Source of the DNA: Nitrospirales bacterium
GTDB lineage: Bacteria > Nitrospirota > Nitrospiria > Nitrospirales > UBA8639
DNA length: 5,165 bases
Direction: 5' to 3'
Assembly: GCA_021604265.1 (NCBI GenBank)
Contig: BQIY01000218.1
Span: 1 to 5,165 of the forward strand
This document shows positions 1 through 5,165 of the stretch, piece after piece (within the stretch, counting starts at the first letter, position 1; the number at the start of each line of letters is the position of its first letter). Under the pieces are notes generated by a model. That model saw nothing but the letters and a program-made list of their open reading frames with translations. It did not search any database and was not told where the DNA came from. Both the position numbers and the translations under genes were made by a program.

Positions 1-2040
1 GTTATGGCGTTGCGTCATGGTGGTGTCCCCGCCATTCATATTCCCGACCTGAATCTCATACGTTAATCCTACGGCTTCAGGCGCTGGATCACAGTCGCCT
101 GTCCATAAAAAAACTTGAACACGTTTATGAGGGGGGGCTAACTTCGAATTGATGTAATCAATAGAACCCTTGATTTCACGTGTGAGACTCTCTGGACCGT
201 ATACATAATTAGGGATATTGAGATTGTAATCGCCGGGGCTATTGGGGCCAGAAATGACAAACTCCCGCCAGACAAGTGGATGAGAATACGAGTGGCTGGC
301 CATTTCGATATGCTTGAGGGCAAACATCGCTCGGGCCGTTTTTTCAAAGCGTGGAGTCAATTTCGGATAGAGTCCTTGGGCGCCGATCTCCCCTTCTATC
401 ACTGAGAGTGTGGTCGGCACTTGATATTTTTTCAAGACATCACGATACAACACTTCTCCTGCATACAGGTTTCCAGGAAACTCAGCGACACTCGGAAATC
501 CATCACCATCAATATGGGTCAGCAGTAATCGACGTCCATTTTGCGTTGTGGTATCGGGAACAGGCATCGGCACTAATCGAAGTGTGTCCTGGAGAAACCG
601 AATCGGGTCGAAGACCCAACGTGAATGTTCAAGGTCTGGAAGTTGGATGACGGCATAGGGAAAGAGGGCATAGCCTCCCCAAGGTGTAATCGCAACGGCA
701 TCCTGGCGTTGTCCATCAGAAGATTCCACCTGTAAGAGCGATTCCCCAAGCTTGAGCGTGATGGGAACAAATCCGCGTCGTTTGGGAATCGGTTCGATCT
801 CATACCCCATGCGAGGATCTTTGATTGAAAAGTGCACTGTTGATGCTGGCTGGCTAAGAAGACCGACAGATACATCGAGCGGAGTGAGATATGGTTCTTG
901 AAAGGGAAACCCAAATGAATCAAAGAAGACTACCCGGATGCCTTGCTGTATCTGTTTGAGCAGCCATTGATGGAATCGTTTACTCCAGGGATGTTGACCT
1001 CCTGACACCCATACGACAATCCCTGCATATCGACCAATTAATGGATAGTCCGGCAAGGGCGATCTGACATCGTGATGATTCGACACATAGCCCAAATGAT
1101 TTAATGGAAAATCGATGAAACGATGCAGGTCGCTATGGTCAGATTGGGGATTGCGGGTCCCATCATAAATTGACAAAATCTTTCGCGGCATCACCTCAAC
1201 TGCTCCAATTCCCAACATATTTAATTCTGGCGTGCTCACCCAGGGAATCATGCCGAGTGTTTGAATTTTTTTTACAATATTTTGTGCGTCTCTTCGCTTT
1301 TGCGGAGGAAGATAGTCAATGATAATGACCGGTATGCCATGCGATTGTTGTATTGTCTGTAATTGCTGCAAGAGCCATTGCCGATCGTCTTGAGGGATTT
1401 CAACGTAACGGCTATTCTGTTGGTCCCATCCACGAAACAATGATTCAGCGGCAACTGCGAAGACATGATCGGCCACGGCGGGAATAATTTCAAAGCCTCG
1501 ATTGAAAATCAGTTTTGCCTCAGGATAGGTCTGTTTAATGGCCTGTATCACTCGACTCAAGCCTTGTTCTTGTTGCTGTTTTTCTTCTGCCGTGGTTGCG
1601 ACAAGATGATAGGAGTCGAGCGTATCAAGGAAAAATCCTCGATAACCTTGGTCCCAGAGCGGCCCGATAATGTGCTCGGTCACAAAGGTTGGCCATGCAT
1701 CTTGGCTTTGGTCAATAATCTGTGAATCCCAAATGGAGTTGTTCCCTAACACCCATTGTTTGGGGATGGCCTTGGCGTATGCACGAGAGGAGGCAAATTC
1801 CCCGATACTGACGTATGCGAAGAGTTCGCTGTGCGAGGTGCGATACGAGTTGGGATCATATTGATGATCAGGTTCAATGACAACGACATCGAAGGCGTGT
1901 AACTCATCCAGAGGAGCCTGAGTACCGTAGAAAAAAGCGACACTAAAGTCAGCGCTCCATCCTGGTGCCACCTGAATCATGACTACGCATGCGAGGCAGA
2001 GAACTAAACGAAAAAGATTTTGGATTAAATAACCGTCCAT
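1..2040 (-). CDS. pelA: PelA-like bifunctional glycoside hydrolase / polysaccharide deacetylase, secreted (C-terminus beyond left edge)
   Basis: The reading frame is open for 680 codons from the ATG at 2040 to base 1, so the C-terminus lies outside the window. Residues 1-30 form a signal peptide: Arg11, a hydrophobic core 12-25, then a GWSA/D cleavage site. Residues ~31-290 resemble the PelA/GH114-like hydrolase barrel, with FFLDTLDSYH (Asp139, Asp142) and AAESLF (Glu199) as probable acidic catalytic residues. Residues ~300-400 look like the alpha/beta (flavodoxin-like) middle domain of PelA, with strands IVVWVSGG and RVVFFDSFG. From ~500 a polysaccharide deacetylase begins: HIDGDGFPS (Asp511, Asp513), SHSYSHP (His583, His587) and WTGDCDP (Trp646). 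These sit 17-19 residues before the residues I recall for Pseudomonas aeruginosa PelA (D160, E218, D528, D530, H600, H604), which has about 948 residues. In that system periplasmic PelA deacetylates and cleaves the GalNAc-rich Pel polymer. The start is 2 bases after the upstream stop; AGGA at 2058-2055 is a distant Shine-Dalgarno, so translational coupling is likely. Family assignment is firm; the Pel product itself is inferred. Confidence 0.87.
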   Translation of the reverse strand, partial: MDGYLIQNLFRLVLCLACVVMIQVAPGWSADFSVAFFYGTQAPLDELHAFDVVVIEPDHQYDPNSYRTSHSELFAYVSIGEFASSRAYAKAIPKQWVLGNNSIWDSQIIDQSQDAWPTFVTEHIIGPLWDQGYRGFFLDTLDSYHLVATTAEEKQQQEQGLSRVIQAIKQTYPEAKLIFNRGFEIIPAVADHVFAVAAESLFRGWDQQNSRYVEIPQDDRQWLLQQLQTIQQSHGIPVIIIDYLPPQKRRDAQNIVKKIQTLGMIPWVSTPELNMLGIGAVEVMPRKILSIYDGTRNPQSDHSDLHRFIDFPLNHLGYVSNHHDVRSPLPDYPLIGRYAGIVVWVSGGQHPWSKRFHQWLLKQIQQGIRVVFFDSFGFPFQEPYLTPLDVSVGLLSQPASTVHFSIKDPRMGYEIEPIPKRRGFVPITLKLGESLLQVESSDGQRQDAVAITPWGGYALFPYAVIQLPDLEHSRWVFDPIRFLQDTLRLVPMPVPDTTTQNGRRLLLTHIDGDGFPSVAEFPGNLYAGEVLYRDVLKKYQVPTTLSVIEGEIGAQGLYPKLTPRFEKTARAMFALKHIEMASHSYSHPLVWREFVISGPNSPGDYNLNIPNYVYGPESLTREIKGSIDYINSKLAPPHKRVQVFLWTGDCDPAPEAVGLTYEIQVGNMNGGDTTMTQRHN

Positions 2041-2042
2041 GC

Positions 2043-2969
2043 TTAGGCTTTCGATCCTAAGACATCGTTCAATAAAAGCCGCAATCCATCTTCAAAACGT
2101 GTGGAGCATTGAACCCCTAAGGCTTGAGTAAGCTTTTTGATATGAGCAGCGGAATGCGGAATATCGCCTGTTTGCGCGTCCTGATGAATCGCTTGCAGTT
2201 CATGGCCGACGCAGTTCGAAAGAGCTTGAATCATGTCTAATACACTTCGACTTGTTCCCGTAGCCACATGACAGACCCCGGTAGCAGTAGATCTGAGAGC
2301 CGCGACATTGGCTTGTGCGACATCTTTCACAAAGACAAAGTCTCGCGTTTGGCTTCCATCGCCAAATACGGTCAGTGCTTGTTGTTGTTCAATGCAATGA
2401 ACAAATTTACTGATAACGCCGGCATAGGGTGACTTGGGATCCTGTCGAGGTCCATACACATTAAAATATCGTACACCAAGAAGTGAGCAACCAAACAATG
2501 AATGAAATAATTCAGCGTATTGATCATTGACACTTTTTTCTAATCCATACGGTGATATGGGGTGAACGGCATCATCTTCTAAAAGAGGTAATTGTTGAGG
2601 ATAGCCATAGACGGCTGCGCTTGAAGCGTAGACCATCCGGTCCACCTGCTGTATTCGCGCCGCTTCGAGTACGTTGACAAATCCTTGAATATTGATACTG
2701 CATGATCGGGTTGGATTTACGAGAGAATCCTGAACAGAAACTTGTGCAGCCAAATGCAAAATATGCGTGATATCTGCAGCGGCATGCTGAATGTCGTTGA
2801 CCTCTCGAATATCGCCTGTGCAAACCTCTAAATTGGCGTGACTAGGTAAATTTTGCCGTTTTCCAGTGGAGAAATTATCTAGAACACGAACCCGTGCCCC
2901 ACACTTTAATAGCGTTTCTACAGTATGGGAGCCAATAAAACCGGCTCCACCTGTGACAAGGACATACAT
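2043..2969 (-). CDS. NAD-dependent UDP-hexose 4-epimerase (extended SDR, probable UDP-GlcNAc/UDP-GalNAc type)
   Basis: A complete 308-residue protein, slightly short for GalE/WbpP-type enzymes (about 310-345). The NAD-binding Rossmann motif is TGGAGFIGSH (Gly7, Gly10, Gly13), with Asp31 at the end of strand 2 for the adenine ribose and GDI at 52-54. The catalytic set is SSAAVYG (Ser116/Ser117) and Tyr141-x3-Lys145 in SPYGLEKS. RYFNVYGPR (167-175) and FGDGSQTRDFV (202-212) are typical sugar-nucleotide-binding segments. In GDIPHSAAH the residue matching E. coli GalE Tyr299 and WbpP Ser306 is Ser273; a small residue there allows N-acetylated sugars. The Arg normally found before GD is Gln266. 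The inferred job is cytoplasmic conversion of UDP-GlcNAc to UDP-GalNAc for the polymer handled by the PelA-like neighbour, comparable to PelX; plain UDP-glucose 4-epimerase activity is the alternative. The start is supported by GGAAGGG at 2985-2979, 9 bases upstream of ATG. Confidence 0.9.
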   Translation of the reverse strand: MYVLVTGGAGFIGSHTVETLLKCGARVRVLDNFSTGKRQNLPSHANLEVCTGDIREVNDIQHAAADITHILHLAAQVSVQDSLVNPTRSCSINIQGFVNVLEAARIQQVDRMVYASSAAVYGYPQQLPLLEDDAVHPISPYGLEKSVNDQYAELFHSLFGCSLLGVRYFNVYGPRQDPKSPYAGVISKFVHCIEQQQALTVFGDGSQTRDFVFVKDVAQANVAALRSTATGVCHVATGTSRSVLDMIQALSNCVGHELQAIHQDAQTGDIPHSAAHIKKLTQALGVQCSTRFEDGLRLLLNDVLGSKA

Positions 2970-2976
2970 GAGGCAA

Positions 2977-2986
2977 TTCCCTTCCT
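2977..2986 (-). promoter_or_regulatory. Shine-Dalgarno of the epimerase gene
   Basis: On the minus strand AGGAAGGGAA lies 7 bases before the ATG at 2969 (9 from its GGG). It is the only good purine-rich site near this start and supports the full-length N-terminus, which is also needed for the first strand of the Rossmann fold. Confidence 0.7.
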
Positions 2987-3037
2987 AGAGTGAAATGAGC
3001 AAGTGGAATGCCATAACGAATACAGGAAACCGGTCGA

Positions 3038-3066
3038 TCTATCATGTTCGAATCAACGTATTTCAA
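3038..3066 (-). promoter_or_regulatory. Weak candidate sigma-70 promoter for the epimerase-PelA unit
   Basis: On the minus strand TTGAAA (3066-3061) is followed by a 17-base spacer and GATAGA (3043-3038). The -35 is fair, but the -10 matches TATAAT at only three positions. Transcription would start about 60 bases before the epimerase ATG. No other minus-strand pair in 2970-3202 looked better, so this is a placeholder and an activator-dependent promoter is possible. Confidence 0.22.
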
Positions 3067-3103
3067 TTAATCTGATTTCTGTTATGTGAAATCACGCATA
3101 TGG

Positions 3104-3133
3104 TTGTTCATCTGAAAGTTGATTCTCTATAAT
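3104..3133 (+). promoter_or_regulatory. Probable sigma-70 promoter of the DUF3386 gene
   Basis: A perfect TATAAT at 3128-3133 is preceded, 18 bases upstream, by TTGTTC (3104-3109), a weak -35 that keeps only the TTG. Transcription would begin near 3140 and give a leader of about 63 bases before the ATG at 3203. The -10 is convincing; the -35 is not, so an upstream activator may help. Confidence 0.5.
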
Positions 3134-3187
3134 ACGATCGACACGTTGTCATAAACGATCTGGTTCAATATTCATTACTTACAGTAT

Positions 3188-3193
3188 GAGGAG
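3188..3193 (+). promoter_or_regulatory. Shine-Dalgarno GAGGAG that decides the DUF3386 start
   Basis: GAGGAG ends at 3193, directly against the first in-frame ATG (3194), which is therefore unusable with this site. The ATG at 3203 has a 9-base spacer and is preferred; the one at 3209 would have 15. The protein is therefore 224 rather than 227 residues. Confidence 0.75.
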
Positions 3194-3202
3194 ATGATAG
3201 GT

Positions 3203-3877
3203 ATGGAAATGTATACTCGTGAAGAGAACGCCACGACGGTTCAAGACGATCCCAAGGCCAAAGATTTATTGCGAGGCGCGTTTGAACGGACCGCACGTTG
3301 GCAACCGGACTTTAAGGGCTTTCAAGCCGATCTTCGAATCAACGTCGATGGGAAGGAAACGAAGGGCACGGTCACGGTCAAAAATTCAAAAGACGTGACC
3401 GTCGAAATTGGCGATGAAGAGCTAAAAAAGTGGGCGCAAAATCAAATTGGCATGATCGCTACCCATCGCGGACCTCGAAGCTTTGAAGAGTCCGATGGAA
3501 AATATGCCTTAACCTTAGACGGCGACGACAGTCACCCGATGGGACAACGCGTCACCATTAATGGTGATGGCATGGGCTCATGGTATCGTGTTAAAGACAA
3601 CCGCATTACTCAAATCAATCGAAAGATGCCCTATGTCGCGTTTACGATCAATGTTGAAGATAGTGCGATCACTCAAGATCAAAAAAATCTGACAACCCGA
3701 TATACGGTATATTACTTCTCTCCCAAAGATGGATCGTTAACGAATGTGGAAAGTTTCTCTGATACTCACACTCGGATTGGGGCGTCTGATTTGCCGGCAA
3801 CCCGGCGGATTATTTCTTATGAAAATAATGCGATTGTGACGAAGACCTTAACCTTTGATAATCATACAATGCTGTAG
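3203..3877 (+). CDS. DUF3386 family protein, function unknown
   Basis: A 224-residue soluble protein with no signal peptide or membrane segment, so probably cytoplasmic. It resembles DUF3386, which I know mainly from cyanobacteria, plants and some other bacteria and which has no established biochemical role. Family-like features in order are an N-terminal helix with aromatic residues (AKDLLRGAFERTARW, 19-33), the GFQADL strand (39-44), a Gly-Thr-Val beta segment (55-59), the conserved ATHRGPRSFEE (86-96), WYRVKDNRITQINRKM in the middle, an alternating beta segment with RYTVYYF, and a late SFSDTHTRIG followed by TRRIISYE. The many short beta strands suggest a lipocalin-like or beta-barrel fold (inference). 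The gene has its own promoter and is closed by a hairpin terminator, so it looks monocistronic. It is divergent from the epimerase-PelA unit. Confidence 0.75.
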   Translation: MEMYTREENATTVQDDPKAKDLLRGAFERTARWQPDFKGFQADLRINVDGKETKGTVTVKNSKDVTVEIGDEELKKWAQNQIGMIATHRGPRSFEESDGKYALTLDGDDSHPMGQRVTINGDGMGSWYRVKDNRITQINRKMPYVAFTINVEDSAITQDQKNLTTRYTVYYFSPKDGSLTNVESFSDTHTRIGASDLPATRRIISYENNAIVTKTLTFDNHTML

Positions 3878-3887
3878 GGTTACACCC

Positions 3888-3937
3888 AGAAGAGGGAAAG
3901 GTCATCGCTAGGGCTTTTCTCTCTTCTGTTTTCTTTC
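3888..3937 (+). terminator. Strong rho-independent terminator after the DUF3386 gene
   Basis: A 16-base-pair stem is formed by 3888-3903 and 3912-3927 (three G-U pairs, the rest Watson-Crick) around the 8-base loop ATCGCTAG. It is followed by GTTTTCTTTC at 3928-3937. It starts 11 bases after the stop codon at 3875-3877. It separates DUF3386 from the downstream DUF5069 gene, whose ATG lies 19 bases past the tail. Confidence 0.8.
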
Positions 3938-3955
3938 ATTCAGTTTCTCTCCCCT

Positions 3956-4393
3956 ATGGATCTTCGTACTCAGTATCCCAGAAGCCTAAAAGAACGATTA
4001 GGACCGTACGTTCACTTACCACGTATCATAGATAAATGTCGTGCCAGGTGTGCCGGGACACTGGGCGAATACATCTATCCCTGTCCGCTGGACGCGCGTT
4101 TTCTAGATTTTACTGGAATTTCAGGGGATGCTCTGCTTGCTGCTGTTGAAAATCGAACAGATGATGAGATTATTCAGTGGATTTCTCAACATGCGATGCC
4201 TCGAACCGTCCAAGAGATTCAAGCCTGGAATAGTATGATGCTGAACCGGGGTCCGGACTCTGAAGAAAAATGGGTATTCTTTCGAGAAGTCAGAGACTCG
4301 CTTGATCCCCGCCGCCAGGATATTACCGCATGGGCAGACTTGTTGGATTTAGAGGAAGGAAGAAATGTACCTCAGAAACCCTGCAAAACATGA
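3956..4393 (+). CDS. DUF5069 domain-containing protein, function unknown
   Basis: A 145-residue soluble protein matching the DUF5069 family closely. It carries the family opening DLRTQYPRS (2-10), then LGPYVHLPRIIDKCRARCAG (15-34), GEYIYPCPLDARFLDFTGI (37-55), and an acidic helical segment with DDEIIQWI. The C-terminal part has Trp-rich helices and the FFREVRDSLDP and WADLLDLEEGR segments. No catalytic function is established for the family and I assign none. The start at 3956 matches the usual family N-terminus and no other in-frame ATG lies upstream. However, the 25 bases before it are pyrimidine-rich (TTTCTCTCCCCT) with no Shine-Dalgarno, so translation is leaderless or SD-independent. A terminator sits immediately upstream, leaving very little room for a promoter. 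Transcription may depend on read-through or on a promoter inside the terminator region. Confidence 0.88.
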   Translation: MDLRTQYPRSLKERLGPYVHLPRIIDKCRARCAGTLGEYIYPCPLDARFLDFTGISGDALLAAVENRTDDEIIQWISQHAMPRTVQEIQAWNSMMLNRGPDSEEKWVFFREVRDSLDPRRQDITAWADLLDLEEGRNVPQKPCKT

Positions 4394-4412
4394 CTATTCA
4401 GATTTCTTCCTT
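4356..4412. repeat. 11-base perfect inverted repeat across the DUF5069 stop codon
   Basis: AAGGAAGAAAT (4356-4366) and its exact reverse complement ATTTCTTCCTT (4402-4412) flank a 35-base loop that contains the TGA at 4391-4393. The stem has only three G-C pairs and no U-run follows, so it is a poor intrinsic terminator. It could be a 3'-end hairpin stabilising the mRNA, or a chance pairing of purine-rich and pyrimidine-rich tracts. Confidence 0.35.
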
Positions 4413-4527
4413 GACCGTTTCTCGATCGTTTGATTCGCTTTCTTTTCACCGCTCCATTTTCTGACGTAATGCTGTGACTGGACGACCCCGCTTCATACAC
4501 CCATCGCGGCACGACCGACCATTACCT

Positions 4528-5165
4528 ATGAACATCTTTTCGTTTTCTTTCGAACGACACATTCGCCAAATTGCGGAGAAACTGAGGTTCAAACACAAGA
4601 CTACGGACGCTAAAAGCCATACCTTTTTGGTCGTACCCGTCTTTCTTTTGCTCATCGTGAGCGGGACACTGTCCGGTTGTGGTGCTGGGCGTGTCAACTC
4701 ATCAGATAGTATCGAGAATCCAAAATCTGCCATTATTGTTGTTCCTGGCTACTACGGTACGCGTTTGATACGAAGTTCTGACGCACACCTCATCTGGATA
4801 TCGGCCAGTGAAGCCTTGTTTGGCAATCAGCCGTTAACGCTTCCTGTTCCAGGCCTTGAATTAACCAATGCCATTGACCTGCGCCCCGACAGCATACTCG
4901 ATCAGGTTCCAGTTGTTCCGTATATCTATGAAGTTGATGTTTACGGTCCCTTGCTCGACAACCTTCGGTCAGAGACTGACCGTGACACGGAAGTCATTGC
5001 CTTCTCCTATGATTGGCGAAAAGACTTGATGGATTCGGTGAAACGTCTGGATGCCATGATCCAACAGCTTCAAGCGAAAGGGACGCAGGATATTTCACTG
5101 GTTGCCCATAGCCTTGGCGGATTAATTGTCAGTTATTATTTGCGTTACGGCACACAGGAGATCGT
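4528..5165 (+). CDS. LCAT-like alpha/beta-hydrolase lipoprotein (C-terminus beyond right edge)
   Basis: The frame is open from ATG 4528 to the right edge: 212 complete codons, C-terminus missing. An export signal is seen with a hydrophobic stretch at 33-48 ending in the lipobox LSGC (Cys51), followed by Gly52, which by the +2 rule points to the outer membrane. The n-region before it is long, about 32 residues with several Arg/Lys. The mature part matches the lecithin:cholesterol acyltransferase-like lipase family: VVPGYYGTRL (71-80) is the oxyanion-side motif, VYGPLL follows from 138, FSYDWR (159-164) is a family hallmark, and VAHSLGG (192-198) is the nucleophile elbow with Ser195. The catalytic Asp and His should lie past the window. 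A role in hydrolysis or acyl transfer on lipids or esters is expected; the substrate is unknown. No Shine-Dalgarno precedes the ATG. An in-frame GTG at 4474 would add 18 residues, and the frame closes at TGA 4462. Confidence 0.85.
   Translation, partial: MNIFSFSFERHIRQIAEKLRFKHKTTDAKSHTFLVVPVFLLLIVSGTLSGCGAGRVNSSDSIENPKSAIIVVPGYYGTRLIRSSDAHLIWISASEALFGNQPLTLPVPGLELTNAIDLRPDSILDQVPVVPYIYEVDVYGPLLDNLRSETDRDTEVIAFSYDWRKDLMDSVKRLDAMIQQLQAKGTQDISLVAHSLGGLIVSYYLRYGTQEI

Noticed and set aside
351..650. Plus-strand open frame of 99 codons inside the PelA-like gene
   Set aside because: It is antisense to the conserved deacetylase DxD region of the real gene and has no recognisable domain.
573..923. 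Minus-strand 116-codon frame in another phase within the PelA-like gene
   Set aside because: The PelA frame is continuous through the region with family motifs on both sides, so this is an out-of-phase shadow, not a frameshift product.
2970..3202. A cyclic-di-GMP riboswitch or other structured leader in the divergent intergenic region
   Set aside because: I looked because Pel systems respond to cyclic-di-GMP. The leaders on either side are only about 60 bases if the suggested promoters are right, and no GEMM-like conserved core or strong hairpin was seen.
4411..4439. TTGACC at 4411-4416 as the -35 of a promoter for the lipase gene
   Set aside because: The sequence 17 bases downstream (TTCGCT) bears no resemblance to a -10, and CGTAAT at 4465-4470 is too far away and has no matching -35.
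4446..4733. Minus-strand open frame of 95 codons opposite the lipase gene start
   Set aside because: It lies antisense to a clear lipoprotein signal and LCAT-like domain, shows no recognisable family, and its Arg/Lys-rich composition is typical of a shadow frame.

Overview
The window suggests a Gram-negative bacterium of roughly balanced base composition. It encodes an outer-membrane-type lipoprotein signal, Shine-Dalgarno sites of AGGAG type and a perfect TATAAT box. The mix of a PelA-type exopolysaccharide enzyme, a DUF3386 protein and a DUF5069 protein reminds me of Nitrospirota (Nitrospira-like) genomes. That placement is a guess, since no rRNA or other phylogenetic marker is present.

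Left half (1-2969, minus strand): a two-gene unit, probably the front end of a Pel-like exopolysaccharide locus. A 308-residue extended-SDR nucleotide-sugar 4-epimerase comes first. Its TAA is followed after 2 bases by the ATG of a large secreted PelA-like protein, which combines an N-terminal glycoside hydrolase, a middle alpha/beta domain and a C-terminal polysaccharide deacetylase. That protein runs off the left edge after 680 codons. The epimerase has a small serine at the substrate gatekeeper position, as expected for UDP-GlcNAc/UDP-GalNAc interconversion. This fits supply of GalNAc precursor for a polymer that the neighbouring enzyme would then deacetylate and cut.

Centre (2970-3202): a divergent intergenic region of about 230 bases. 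It holds a good Shine-Dalgarno for the epimerase, only a weak candidate promoter on the minus strand, and a perfect TATAAT box with a weak -35 on the plus strand.

Right half (3203-5165, plus strand): a DUF3386 protein closed by a strong intrinsic terminator, then a DUF5069 protein, then the start of an LCAT-like alpha/beta-hydrolase lipoprotein that is cut by the right edge. These three look independently organised and have no evident link to the polysaccharide genes.

No mobile element, tRNA, rRNA or CRISPR array was seen. The most interesting unit is the epimerase-PelA pair; whether it belongs to a complete Pel-type machine depends on sequence to the left of this window.
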